DNA of 14,151 bases from Candidatus Shapirobacteria bacterium (GCA_027021145.1 JALUUX010000029.1:1-14151); one strand, 5' to 3'. Positions 1-7,155 are shown, counted from the first letter of the stretch. Numbers and translations: made by a program. Notes: generated by a model not told the origin, from the sequence alone.

Positions 1-1528
1 ATTGGGCAAAGAGATCTCTTAACTCTTTCTTGGTTTTGATTGGATAGAGGGGGTATCCGGTCCGACCAACTCTGATCTCTCTGGCTAACAGCTGTTGGGC
101 AACAAACTTTTGCCAATCATAGCGAGCTTGTGCTAATTGGATTTTTTGTTCCGGAGTTAGGTTTTTTTCCTTGGCCTGAATTACAGCTAGAGCCGCTCTT
201 TTTCTTTGAAGCCTCTCTCTAAACCTCTGTTTTTCAAGCCATTGCTCAACTGATTTTGGCATTTCTTTTCCAGCCGACTGGAGTACCTTAGAGAACAGTC
301 TTCTAATTCTTGGCTCTTGGGGTAGGTCGAGTTTTTCTATTAGCATTCGGCCGGCTTTTTGAGCTAGTAAACTTAAAAGTCTCACCTCGGGCGCTTGATG
401 ATTAATTTGAATTTCGATTCTCCACAAGCCTTGGTTGATACAATTAAGGATAAAATGACTGTAGCGGATCCAGACTGCTCGAGTTTTTTCTCTTCTGACT
501 CGTCGTCGGATCGAGGAGAAAGCTTGATCTAATTCTTGGTCACTAAGGATGCCAGAAAAAAGATCTCTAATTGCCGCTTGGGTTATTCCCAAACGATAAA
601 GTCGGTTAGCTAAATCTTGAGAAAGAGAGCTTATTTGTTTTTGATGTTCGCCTGAAGCCATGATTTTTTCTACTGCTTTTCTTTGCTCTTCTGAAAGAGA
701 AGGTAGCAAGTTTTGACTCAGCCCTTCTGTTGTTTTCTGAAGTTGTCGGACCATTATTATGGCCTGCTTTAAGACTTCTTCTCCTGGGTAATATTCAGGG
801 TCGAAGGCTCTTGCTCCTGATTTTTCAACCTGTTCCAAAATATTCTGATGTTGTCTTAGTAATTCGTTGGTTACTCTGAGTTTCAAGTATAGTGTTTCTC
901 GAATTCCTGCTTCTAATCTCTCCCCCTCACCTTTTGAGTCTAATTGTTGCTCCAGATTATCAACCAGTTCTGGCAATTGTTTAGGATCAAAGTCAGGGGC
1001 CAGTAGAACTAATTCGGCCTCTAACCCTTTTTCTTCAAGTAAGCTTACCAGACCCCATTTTTTTCCTTGGTCGTCGAGTGGTTTGGCCAGTTTGCCCGGA
1101 TGGGCAGGAACAATTACTGCTAAAAGCTTTCCTCGATTATCCCTTATCGTTTTAACTGCCTTTCCGAATTGTTCCTGAACTTGATCAAAAACACTTTGTG
1201 TTGCTTGAACGAAGCGGAGATCGTTAAACAAGCTTGCTAGAGATATAGGGAGAATTGGCTGATCAGAATCGGCAAGATCGGCGTTGTTTTTTTGTATTAG
1301 TTGATTTTCTTTTGAATCCCAAACTAAGATTTCATCAGTGGCTGGTAATTGACAGTATTTTTGGTCTCCAACCTTGATAATATTGATTTTTCGAATAGGC
1401 CTATCTTTTCCTGTTAACAACTGAAGGAAGGCCCTTCTTTCATTGGCTAAACCTTCACCTATTAGGGTTCTTTCTATTAGGATGGGACGGCTTTGACCCC
1501 CAAAGCCTTCTCCGACCTCATTAATCAT
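1..1528 (-). CDS. Large hypothetical protein, N-terminal part (runs off the left edge)
   Basis: The minus strand is open from the ATG at 1528-1526 to the left edge, at least 509 codons with no in-frame stop, so the C-terminus lies outside the window. An in-frame stop at 1546-1544 limits the N-terminus. The protein begins MINEVGEGFGGQSRPILIER and looks soluble: no signal peptide or membrane segment is visible. The first ~200 residues are mixed alpha/beta with a hydrophobic strand (LLAVIVPAHP, about residue 130); the rest is rich in charged helices with many Q, E, K and R. I do not recognise a family. Open frames on the opposite strand here lack coding character. A TATAAT box 7 nt upstream of the ATG supports this start and suggests a leaderless message. 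Confidence 0.8.
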   Translation of the reverse strand, partial: MINEVGEGFGGQSRPILIERTLIGEGLANERRAFLQLLTGKDRPIRKINIIKVGDQKYCQLPATDEILVWDSKENQLIQKNNADLADSDQPILPISLASLFNDLRFVQATQSVFDQVQEQFGKAVKTIRDNRGKLLAVIVPAHPGKLAKPLDDQGKKWGLVSLLEEKGLEAELVLLAPDFDPKQLPELVDNLEQQLDSKGEGERLEAGIRETLYLKLRVTNELLRQHQNILEQVEKSGARAFDPEYYPGEEVLKQAIIMVRQLQKTTEGLSQNLLPSLSEEQRKAVEKIMASGEHQKQISSLSQDLANRLYRLGITQAAIRDLFSGILSDQELDQAFSSIRRRVRREKTRAVWIRYSHFILNCINQGLWRIEIQINHQAPEVRLLSLLAQKAGRMLIEKLDLPQEPRIRRLFSKVLQSAGKEMPKSVEQWLEKQRFRERLQRKRAALAVIQAKEKNLTPEQKIQLAQARYDWQKFVAQQLLAREIRVGRTGYPLYPIKTKKELRDLFAQ

Positions 1529-1535
1529 TGAGTTA

Positions 1536-1541
1536 ATTATA
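1536..1541 (-). promoter_or_regulatory. -10 box (TATAAT) for the left-edge gene, leaderless spacing
   Basis: On the minus strand a perfect TATAAT is followed by 7 nt (TAACTCA) and then the ATG at 1528. With normal -10 to +1 spacing, transcription would start at or within a base or two of the start codon. No clear -35 or Shine-Dalgarno site is seen. Confidence 0.6.
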
Positions 1542-1594
1542 GTCTATCACCAATTTTTCTATCACTGTCCCTCTACCCAAAGCAGGTAATTTTA

Positions 1595-1694
1595 TTGGGT
1601 TTAAATTCCGATCACTCTAATCCTTATCCTCTGCCTCCTCTTAGGGGAGCCTAATCATTCTTGAATTTTCCCCAATCAGACCAATCAATCCGAT
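1595..1694. repeat. Direct repeat, copy A (about 100 bp), upstream of the FAD oxidoreductase gene
   Basis: This copy matches 3005-3103 almost base for base (C/A at 1623/3033, a one-base indel in the C run near 1671, and two C/T differences near the right end). It contains a copy of the last ~19 codons and the stop codon of the FAD gene (reading GLNSDHSNPYPLPPLRGA) but no gene body before them. It is therefore a duplicated 3' end or the scar of a lost tandem copy. Its right end lies in 9-bp repeats. Confidence 0.9.
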
Positions 1695-1707
1695 TAGTCC
1701 AATTCTT
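1672..1707. repeat. 9-bp degenerate tandem repeat tract (4 units)
   Basis: Four consecutive 9-mers are seen: CCAATCAGA, CCAATCAAT, CCGATTAGT and CCAATTCTT. They fit the consensus CCRATYNNT found at several other places in the window. The tract lies in the untranslated region before the FAD gene and overlaps the right end of direct repeat copy A. Confidence 0.75.
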
Positions 1708-1767
1708 TCCTGATCAGCCTTATTTTTCTGACCAAAGGGCAGTATTTTATTTGAGAGCTAATTTTTA

Positions 1768-1773
1768 TATAAT
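1768..1773 (+). promoter_or_regulatory. -10 box (TATAAT) for the FAD oxidoreductase gene, leaderless spacing
   Basis: A perfect TATAAT is followed by AAATACT and then ATG at 1781, the same 7-nt spacing as the left-edge gene. This decides the start codon: the ATG at 1661 lies upstream of the promoter and inside the direct repeat. No good -35 is visible. Confidence 0.6.
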
Positions 1774-1780
1774 AAATACT

Positions 1781-3064
1781 ATGAGGAGAGAGGGCTGTTT
1801 AATTTTTGGTGCTGGACCAGCGGGACTAAAAGCGGCAATTGAATTGAGGCGGAAAGGAGTAAACGGGCCAGATTTGACTATTATCGCTTCTAGTGAATCC
1901 CCGCCTTATAGGCCGGTTTACTCGACCACCATAGGTCCTGGCGGTCGATTGCTGGCAGAATATTTATCGTTAATGCCTGCTGACCGAGTGACTTTTTTAG
2001 ATCGAATTAGGGTTCTTGCGCCGGGAGTTGACTTTACTGTTTCAGTTCCCCGGCAGGGGAGTTATTTTACCATTGATTACCCCTCTTTAGTCGCCGCTCT
2101 CAAGCGGGAAGCCCAAGAATTAGAAGTCTCGATACTAGAGTTTCCCTTAACTACTCTAGCTAGGTTGAGAATAGCAAGTGGTGAGGTAGCAATTAATGGT
2201 AGTGTTTTTGAACCGGATCTGGTTGTTGACGCTACTGGCGTTGATGCTGTTCTTGCTTCTCGCGTTGAGCCGGAGCGAAGAGGAGAAGATCCTTGGGTGG
2301 CGGCTGTTTATTTTAAGACCGTTTCTGGTTTCATGACTTCACCAGCAATGGCGCTTATTTTCGGTCCAGCTGGTGGTACTTCCTGGTTAAATCCTAGTTT
2401 TGAACCCGGGTGTTTGGATCTAGTTTATTCTGCTTGGGTGAGGAAGAGTAAAATGACTGAATTTTTGGAAGAGGCTCGTTGTCGTTGGGAAGAGCTAGCT
2501 CATTTTTGTCAACAGGTTCCAGGAATAGAAGTAGGCGGTCGGGTAATCAGGGATGGTTGGGGCATGATTCGCTCGCAACCGATTCCGCCGCCTAAAAGCA
2601 GATTGATTTATCCTTTAGGTGAAGCGGCAGGACTAGCTCTTCCTGGCAGTGGTGATTCATTGCGGCTGGCTCTTTTGAGTGCTGAACTGTTTGCTTCCAG
2701 TTTGCGTCAGGGCTTAACTCCAGAAGAGTTTTGGCGCCGAGTTACTGCTTATCATCGCTATTATCTATTTTTTGCCATGGTTCTTGCTCGACTTTCCTTC
2801 CAAGAGAAAGGTAATCTTGGGGGATTAGTTCGAATTTTAGGTCAGTGGCTTTCTTCTCCTACCGCTTCTCCTCAATTGACGCGAGCAATAGAGAGGTATG
2901 TGATTGAGGGAAAACTTAGTCCTCAACTCTTTGCCCGAATCATGCGCCAGCGAGAATTTGCCGACTATCTTTTAAGAGTAGTTGCTCGTTGGCTTAAGGT
3001 CAGGTTGGGTTTAAATTCCGATCACTCTAATCATTATCCTCTGCCTCCTCTTAGGGGAGCCTAA
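1781..3064 (+). CDS. FAD-dependent oxidoreductase, geranylgeranyl reductase/FixC-like
   Basis: This 427-aa flavoprotein has the N-terminal dinucleotide-binding loop CLIFGAGPAG (glycines at about 10, 12 and 15) and a second FAD motif, GEAAG (280-284) followed by PGSGDSLRLAL. That pairing is typical of the PHBH-fold family including geranylgeranyl reductases, FixC and lycopene cyclase-like enzymes. The likely role is flavin-dependent reduction or hydroxylation of a lipid or isoprenoid; the substrate cannot be read from sequence. I chose the ATG at 1781 over 1661. The upstream frame encodes 40 residues from repeat DNA, whereas MRREGCLIFGAG places the FAD loop at the very N-terminus as expected and sits 7 nt after a TATAAT box. 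The last ~18 residues (GLNSDHSNHYPLPPLRGA) lie within direct repeat copy B and look like a repeat-derived tail. The gene converges on the minus-strand 99-aa gene, stop to stop, 29 bp apart. Confidence 0.8.
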   Translation: MRREGCLIFGAGPAGLKAAIELRRKGVNGPDLTIIASSESPPYRPVYSTTIGPGGRLLAEYLSLMPADRVTFLDRIRVLAPGVDFTVSVPRQGSYFTIDYPSLVAALKREAQELEVSILEFPLTTLARLRIASGEVAINGSVFEPDLVVDATGVDAVLASRVEPERRGEDPWVAAVYFKTVSGFMTSPAMALIFGPAGGTSWLNPSFEPGCLDLVYSAWVRKSKMTEFLEEARCRWEELAHFCQQVPGIEVGGRVIRDGWGMIRSQPIPPPKSRLIYPLGEAAGLALPGSGDSLRLALLSAELFASSLRQGLTPEEFWRRVTAYHRYYLFFAMVLARLSFQEKGNLGGLVRILGQWLSSPTASPQLTRAIERYVIEGKLSPQLFARIMRQREFADYLLRVVARWLKVRLGLNSDHSNHYPLPPLRGA

Positions 3065-3103
3065 TCATTCTTGAATTTTCCCAATCAGACCAATTAATTC
3101 GAT
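3005..3103. repeat. Direct repeat, copy B (about 99 bp), over the 3' end of the FAD gene
   Basis: Partner of copy A (1595-1694), offset by 1410 bp. It covers the last ~19 codons and the stop of the FAD gene, the convergent gap, and the last few bases of the minus-strand 99-aa gene, including its stop. It contains two 9-mer patches (3018-3035 and 3081-3098). Confidence 0.9.
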
Positions 3104-3393
3104 GGAGTCGTCTCTGCTGTTACTGTCTGGAGCCAATAATTGAGGCTTTGGCGCATCATCAAGGCATTATTGAGCATTTCCCGATCATTTTCTTCAAGGG
3201 CTTGATTTTCAATTAGTTTCAGCAATTGATGGATTGATTGAGCCAGTTGGGACCATTGATCTACGCCAAGCTCCCCTTTTTGGATAAGACGAAAGACCTC
3301 TTTTGCTTGGCCTAAATCTTTGCTGTTTGATGTTAGCCTTCCGAGCAATAACTTAAGTTGCTTGATGGGATCAGATTTTTTAGTGTGTTTCAT
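3094..3393 (-). CDS. Hypothetical 99-aa helical protein
   Basis: A small, charged, almost entirely helical protein starting MKHTKKSDPIKQLKLLLGRL, with no membrane segment, cysteine or recognisable motif. It is the second gene of a two-gene minus-strand operon: its ATG follows the TAA of the 403-aa gene directly (TAAATG). A strong Shine-Dalgarno sequence, AGGAGGT, lies inside the end of the upstream coding sequence, so translation is probably coupled. Its 3' end converges on the FAD gene and falls within direct repeat copy B. Function unknown; the tight coupling suggests it works with the 403-aa membrane protein, possibly on its cytoplasmic side. Confidence 0.75.
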   Translation of the reverse strand: MKHTKKSDPIKQLKLLLGRLTSNSKDLGQAKEVFRLIQKGELGVDQWSQLAQSIHQLLKLIENQALEENDREMLNNALMMRQSLNYWLQTVTAETTPSN

Positions 3394-4605
3394 TTAAACC
3401 TCCTCTCTCTTTGCTCTTATTCTTTCTCTTAGTGATGAAATGGTTGCTAATATTGAGGTTGTTAGAGAAAATGTTAGCCCACCCAAATATAATTGAGCAG
3501 CCCAGACTCCTCTTTCGCTCATATTTCTGGCAGCCTCTAAAAACCCGTATTCCTTCAAGAGGGCTATAGTGGTCATGGCCCCCTGTTGATAGTTGCCAAT
3601 TTCTTCCCCTGAAAGAGGTTTAGGTAAAACATAACCCATTCGGTTTAACCAGTCGTAAGTCTCCGGGTTTGTTATTTTTCCGCTGACCCATTCTGATAAT
3701 CTTATCAGATCTGTTGGAAGAGGTAACTGTTGGCTGGTAATCCGACTCAATTCCCGTAAACTTGCTACTATTTCTCCGGGATTAATGGAGAGGTGGCCTT
3801 GAACCAGATAAGTACTCATTGCCAAGATGCCTATAGTCGCCAGAGTAAGGAGTAGGGCCGTTCTCGTCTGCTCGTTTAATCTTTTTGCCTCAATCGCCCT
3901 CAGCGCTAGGTTTGCCTCCGTGGTTGCCTGCCCAGAAACCAAGGCCATTATTTGCTCGCTCTCGGTAGTGGGAGAAACACCGATAAACATTCCCTGGAGG
4001 GCCAAGAGGAGTTCGGCCTCTTCCGGCATTTCTTCTGCCCCTATCATTCTTTCTGCTTGGGCCTTTAATTCTTGGGCCACCTCTTCTTCAATTGGACCCA
4101 CTTGGTTTCTAACAAAGATGGCCTCGGCAAGATGATAACCTAATGCCCCGGTATTTTTCCGATCGATACTTACTCTTCGCTCTCCCCCTTTCTCTTCCAG
4201 GCGCAAGCCCAAACCTTCCGCTATTGAGTTGGCTGTTTGGGGATTTAATGCTTTTAGCAACAATCCTAATTGATCATTAATAGCCTCTTCCGCTTGGCTA
4301 ATAGCAGTTTCGACTGCTTCTGTTGGGGATTTTTGAGCCCTAAACCACTCCTTTCTTGCTTCTTCGACCTGTTTTCCTAAGTTATCCACCTGATCGTAAA
4401 GACTAGCAAGACCCGTTTTCCCTGTCTTTGCCAGCCTTTCTGCTACTTCTGATTCTCCGGGCAGCGACAAAGAGGGGAGAGAGGGTTGGGGCTCGTAGGG
4501 ATTTTGAGCAATAGCCCGGACGATTAATTCGACAGAGTTTGCTTTTTGCTCTCTTGGTTCCCTTTCCGCAGGGGCCAAGCTATTTCTTCCCTGTTCGCTA
4601 AACAT
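3394..4605 (-). CDS. Hypothetical 403-aa protein with two likely membrane segments
   Basis: The N-terminal ~245 residues are hydrophilic and acidic with long heptad-like helices (for example around DQVDNLGKQVEEARKEW), suggesting a coiled-coil cytoplasmic domain. A hydrophobic segment follows at about 249-268 (ALLLTLATIGILAMSTYLV), then a ~100-residue loop, then a second hydrophobic segment near 372-392 (LGGLTFSLTTSILATI) ending in a basic tail (RERIRAKREEV). Both ends are predicted cytoplasmic, with the loop outside or periplasm-like. There is no signal peptide, and I recognise no family. It is the first gene of an operon with the 99-aa protein, is transcribed divergently from efp across 52 bp, and starts 6 nt after a TTGACA-N17-GACAAT promoter. 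Confidence 0.75.
   Translation of the reverse strand: MFSEQGRNSLAPAEREPREQKANSVELIVRAIAQNPYEPQPSLPSLSLPGESEVAERLAKTGKTGLASLYDQVDNLGKQVEEARKEWFRAQKSPTEAVETAISQAEEAINDQLGLLLKALNPQTANSIAEGLGLRLEEKGGERRVSIDRKNTGALGYHLAEAIFVRNQVGPIEEEVAQELKAQAERMIGAEEMPEEAELLLALQGMFIGVSPTTESEQIMALVSGQATTEANLALRAIEAKRLNEQTRTALLLTLATIGILAMSTYLVQGHLSINPGEIVASLRELSRITSQQLPLPTDLIRLSEWVSGKITNPETYDWLNRMGYVLPKPLSGEEIGNYQQGAMTTIALLKEYGFLEAARNMSERGVWAAQLYLGGLTFSLTTSILATISSLRERIRAKREEV
3398..3404 (-). promoter_or_regulatory. Strong ribosome binding site (AGGAGGT) within the end of the upstream gene
   Basis: On the minus strand AGGAGGT lies 4 nt before the ATG at 3393 and also encodes the last residues (EEV) of the 403-aa protein. 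This is the clearest Shine-Dalgarno site in the window. It shows that internal operon genes here use SD initiation even though first genes seem leaderless. Confidence 0.75.
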
Positions 4606-4611
4606 GATTCT

Positions 4612-4640
4612 ATTGTCACAAATTTTTCTTTTTTTGTCAA
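4612..4640 (-). promoter_or_regulatory. Promoter of the membrane protein operon (TTGACA-N17-GACAAT)
   Basis: On the minus strand a perfect -35 TTGACA (4640-4635) is followed by exactly 17 bp and GACAAT (4617-4612), preceded by TG one base upstream (extended -10). Six bases then separate it from the ATG at 4605, so the message is probably leaderless. It lies beside and partly inside the efp promoter region. Confidence 0.65.
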
Positions 4641-4642
4641 GT

Positions 4643-4651
4643 TGCTATAAT
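4643..4651 (+). promoter_or_regulatory. Extended -10 promoter of efp (TG-C-TATAAT)
   Basis: TGCTATAAT is followed by ATCCCC and then the efp ATG at 4658, again giving a leaderless start. A -35 at the usual distance (4623-4628, TTTTTC) is poor, consistent with an extended -10 promoter. It runs opposite to, and shares its upstream DNA with, the promoter at 4612-4640. Confidence 0.65.
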
Positions 4652-4657
4652 ATCCCC

Positions 4658-5221
4658 ATGATCAAAGCGGGAAGCATCACTAAGGGCATCTACCTCAATT
4701 GGCGGGGGGAGCCGACCCTGGTGGTGGATAAAGAGTTCTTTAATCCGGGCAAAGGTGCGGCTGTGGTTCGGCTCAAGCTCAAAGGCCTAAAAAGCGGCAA
4801 TGTGGTTCGAGAAGTGCTGAAAACTGACGAATTGGTTGAAGAAATTAATGTTGATCACCGGCCGGCCCAGTTTCTTTACTTTGATGGCAATCATTATGTC
4901 TTTATGAATCCCAAAACTTACGAGCAATATCAGGTGGAACCAGCCCTGGTGGCTGATTATCAGGGTTTAATTAAGGAGGGTCAAGAATATCAACTGGCTC
5001 TTTATCAAGATCGGGTGGTGGGCTTGCGTCTGCCGAAAAAAATGGTTTTTGAAGTGATTGAAACCGAAAAAGCGGTTAAAGGTGATACTGTTACTGGCGC
5101 GACCAAGCCAGCCAAACTAGACACGGGCTTGATTATTAAAGTGCCTCTCTTTGTCAAAAAAGGCGATCAAATCATTGTCAACACCGAAACCGGCGAGTAT
5201 GTTAGTCGGAAAAATGACTAA
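4658..5221 (+). CDS. efp: Elongation factor P
   Basis: This 187-aa protein spans the length and three-domain layout of bacterial EF-P, which binds between the ribosomal P and E sites and relieves stalling at polyproline stretches. The N-terminal KOW-like domain carries the conserved tip loop NPGKGAAVVRLKLK with lysine 32 at the position modified in many bacteria; no modification enzyme is seen in the window. The middle has the FMNPKTYEQ motif, and the C-terminal OB domain ends KVPLFVKKGDQIIVNTETGEYVSR, very close to the family consensus. The frame also has an ATG at 4604, but it overlaps the divergent gene and encodes non-family sequence. MIKAGSITKG matches the usual EF-P N-terminus and follows the extended -10 box by 6 nt. 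Confidence 0.97.
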   Translation: MIKAGSITKGIYLNWRGEPTLVVDKEFFNPGKGAAVVRLKLKGLKSGNVVREVLKTDELVEEINVDHRPAQFLYFDGNHYVFMNPKTYEQYQVEPALVADYQGLIKEGQEYQLALYQDRVVGLRLPKKMVFEVIETEKAVKGDTVTGATKPAKLDTGLIIKVPLFVKKGDQIIVNTETGEYVSRKND

Positions 5222-5224
5222 TTT

Positions 5225-5287
5225 TAATTTCTAATTACTAATGACTAACGACTAATGAAATTTCAAATGACAAATGACAAATAACTA
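5225..5287. repeat. 7-mer tract, left arm of an inverted repeat around the S23 gene
   Basis: An AT-rich run of degenerate 7-bp units (CTAATGA, CTAACGA, CAAATGA) fills the gap between efp and the four-helix-bundle gene. Its sequence resembles the reverse complement of 5665-5733, so the two tracts form an imperfect inverted repeat about 65 bp long. No promoter is clear within it. Confidence 0.7.
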
Positions 5288-5659
5288 ATGACCGACAAGG
5301 ATAAAAGATTTGATTTAACTGAGAGAACGGCAAGATTTGGCGAAGAAATTATTGAGTTTGTTAAGAAAGTGCCCAGGAATACAATTACTCTTCCTTTAAT
5401 CGATCAACTAGTTCGAGCAGGGACTAGTGTTGGGGCTAATTACTGCGAAGCTGACTGTGCTGAATCGCGAAAGGATTTTGTTCATAAGTTGAGTGTTTGT
5501 AAAAAAGAGGCTAAAGAAGTCAAACACTGGCTGAGAATGGTTGTTAGGGCGGTGCCAGAACTGAGGCCTGAAGCCAGAATTCTCTGGCGCGAAGCCAATG
5601 AACTGAACCTTATCTTTGCGGCAATTATTAGAAAGACTAAGTCTAAAGTCAATTCTTGA
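5288..5659 (+). CDS. Four-helix-bundle protein, S23/23S rRNA-intervening-sequence family
   Basis: The 123-aa protein has family hallmarks in order: RFDLTERTARFGEEIIEF, then a proline-containing turn, QLVRAGTSVGANYCEA, a KDFVHKL stretch, KEAKEVKHWL, and a final helix (EANELNLIFAAIIRK). Family members form pentameric or related four-helix bundles. They are known as proteins encoded in 23S rRNA intervening sequences, as the Avd accessory factor of diversity-generating retroelements, and as stand-alone genes of unknown role. No reverse transcriptase, template repeat or rRNA is nearby, so this is the stand-alone kind. The gene is enclosed by inverted 7-mer tracts that separate it from efp and the transporter, giving it the look of a cassette. 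The start at 5288 gives the expected family N-terminus. Confidence 0.93.
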   Translation: MTDKDKRFDLTERTARFGEEIIEFVKKVPRNTITLPLIDQLVRAGTSVGANYCEADCAESRKDFVHKLSVCKKEAKEVKHWLRMVVRAVPELRPEARILWREANELNLIFAAIIRKTKSKVNS

Positions 5660-5664
5660 TTTGG

Positions 5665-5733
5665 CATTGATTATTAGTCATTTGTTATTTTATTAGTAAT
5701 TAGTAATTAGGATTTAGAAATTAGAAATTAGGA
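5665..5733. repeat. 7-mer tract, right arm of the inverted repeat around the S23 gene
   Basis: Read on the minus strand this tract is a run of CTAATTN-type 7-mers (CTAATTT, CTAAATC, CTAATTA, CTAATTA) ending in an AAATGACTAAT stretch, closely following the order of the left arm at 5225-5287. It ends about 10 bp before the transporter start codon, so it must also supply that gene's upstream signals. Confidence 0.7.
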
Positions 5734-5742
5734 TTTTTTAGA

Positions 5743-7128
5743 ATGAAGTCTTTGCCTCGTCCGCCCAAGCTTTCCCAAGTCCTCGGCCCCTCTTTTATCC
5801 TCTTAGGTCTTGCGCTCGGCAGTGGCGAACTGATTCTCTGGCCCTATCTGGCGGCCAATTATGGTTTGGGCTTAATTTGGGGGGCTTTATTAGGGATTAC
5901 TTTCCAATTCTTTCTTAATTTAGCGATCATGCGCTATACTCTTGTTTGGGGCGAGAGTATTTTTGTTGGTTTTTGGCGCTTGTGGCGTTGGTGGCCCCTT
6001 TGGTTTATTCTGAGTACTTTTGTCCCTTGGAGTTTGCCTGGTTTTTCTTCAGCCTCAACCGAAATTTTTTGCCGCCTGGCTGGAGGGTGCACCGACTCAG
6101 TTAAATTGGGATTGGCCTTGGCTACTTTGATTCTTACTGGCTTGATTTTAAGCTTGGGTCGAACTCTCTATCAGACGATGGAGTTGATCCAGCGAACGAT
6201 AATTATTATTGGTATTCCCTTAATTTTGGGGTTAGTTTTTAGCTTAACTCGTTATTCAGATTGGGTTGATCTGGCTTGGGGATTAGTGGGGCGGGGCGAT
6301 CATTGGTGGTTTTTTCCCGCTGGAGTTTCACTGGCGTCATTTTTGGGCGCCTTTGCTTACTCTGGTGCTGGGGGCAATCTCAATCTGGCTCAATCGTATT
6401 ATGTTAAAGAAAAAGGTTTGGCCATGGGTCGTTATGGGGCTAAGATTAGCTCCCTGATTCGAGCCAAACCAGGCCCGGTAAAATTAAAAGGGGAGACCTT
6501 TCCCTTAACGCGGTCGAATTTGGCCCGTTTTCGTCGTTGGTGGCGCTTGGTCGTAATCGAGCATGGCCTGGTTTTCTGGTTTTTGGGGTTAATGACGATT
6601 ATCCTCTTATCCCTGTTAGCCCAGAGTCTTGTTTTTGGTCAAGCAAGTCAGCAGGGGATTGAGTTTTTATTCCAAGAGGCCCAAGCGATTGCCATTCGAT
6701 CAACTCATGGCTGGCTTGGCCGATTATTTCTTCTTTTAGCTGGTTTGATGCTTTATTCAACTCAATTGGGGGTTTTAGAATCTTCTTCGCGAATTATTAG
6801 TGAAAACTTGGTTTTGCTTCGAGTTGGTTCGGACCAAAAGGAAGTTAAAGCCAATCTCTCCCTTTGGTTTTATGCCGCTCTTTGGGGCCAAATTACTTTA
6901 GGGGCAATCATTCTCTTATTCGGTCTCACCGAGCCCCGATTTCTGCTCACTTTAGCCGCTGTTCTCAACGCTTTAGCCATGACCTTGCTTTTTCCTTTGG
7001 TGATCGTTCTCAATCGCCGTCGCCTAGCTCCTCCTCTTCGCCCCTCCCTCGGCGCCCAATTGATCTTGGTCGGGGCCCTGATCTTCTTTCTCATTTTTAG
7101 TCTAAGTTTGGTCCGCTCTTGGTCTTGA
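5743..7128 (+). CDS. Nramp-family-like membrane transporter, divergent
   Basis: A 461-aa polytopic membrane protein with roughly 10-11 hydrophobic helices. The opening GPSFILLGLALGSGELILWP and the mid-protein AYSGAGGNLNLAQSYYVKEKG resemble first and sixth helices of a divergent Nramp-like group. Classical metal-transporting Nramps have DPGN in helix 1 and MPH in helix 6. Here the helix 1 position reads GSGE (26-29) and helix 6 reads YSGAGGN (206-212), so transport of Mn/Fe should not be assumed and the substrate is unknown. A basic cytoplasmic loop (about 225-270) is longer than usual. The start at 5743 places helix 1 at the usual distance; an AGGA 9 nt upstream is a weak SD. The pyrG start lies 27 bp after the stop. 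Confidence 0.82.
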   Translation: MKSLPRPPKLSQVLGPSFILLGLALGSGELILWPYLAANYGLGLIWGALLGITFQFFLNLAIMRYTLVWGESIFVGFWRLWRWWPLWFILSTFVPWSLPGFSSASTEIFCRLAGGCTDSVKLGLALATLILTGLILSLGRTLYQTMELIQRTIIIIGIPLILGLVFSLTRYSDWVDLAWGLVGRGDHWWFFPAGVSLASFLGAFAYSGAGGNLNLAQSYYVKEKGLAMGRYGAKISSLIRAKPGPVKLKGETFPLTRSNLARFRRWWRLVVIEHGLVFWFLGLMTIILLSLLAQSLVFGQASQQGIEFLFQEAQAIAIRSTHGWLGRLFLLLAGLMLYSTQLGVLESSSRIISENLVLLRVGSDQKEVKANLSLWFYAALWGQITLGAIILLFGLTEPRFLLTLAAVLNALAMTLLFPLVIVLNRRRLAPPLRPSLGAQLILVGALIFFLIFSLSLVRSWS

Positions 7129-7155
7129 TTTCTCTTTTAAAATTAACTATCATGG

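Noticed and set aside
867..1178. Plus-strand 103-codon open frame
   Set aside because: It lies opposite the uninterrupted 509-codon minus-strand frame, is serine/proline-rich with no coding character, and has no promoter or SD.
1661..1780. Longer N-terminus of the FAD protein (ATG at 1661)
   Set aside because: These 40 codons are 9-mer and direct-repeat DNA, lie upstream of the -10 box at 1768-1773, and precede the FAD loop that normally begins the protein.
4604..4657. Longer N-terminus of EF-P (ATG at 4604)
   Set aside because: It would overlap the start of the divergent gene and encode the promoter DNA; the family N-terminus fits 4658.
5288..5659. Diversity-generating retroelement (S23-type protein as Avd)
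   Set aside because: No reverse transcriptase, template repeat or variable target gene is present nearby.
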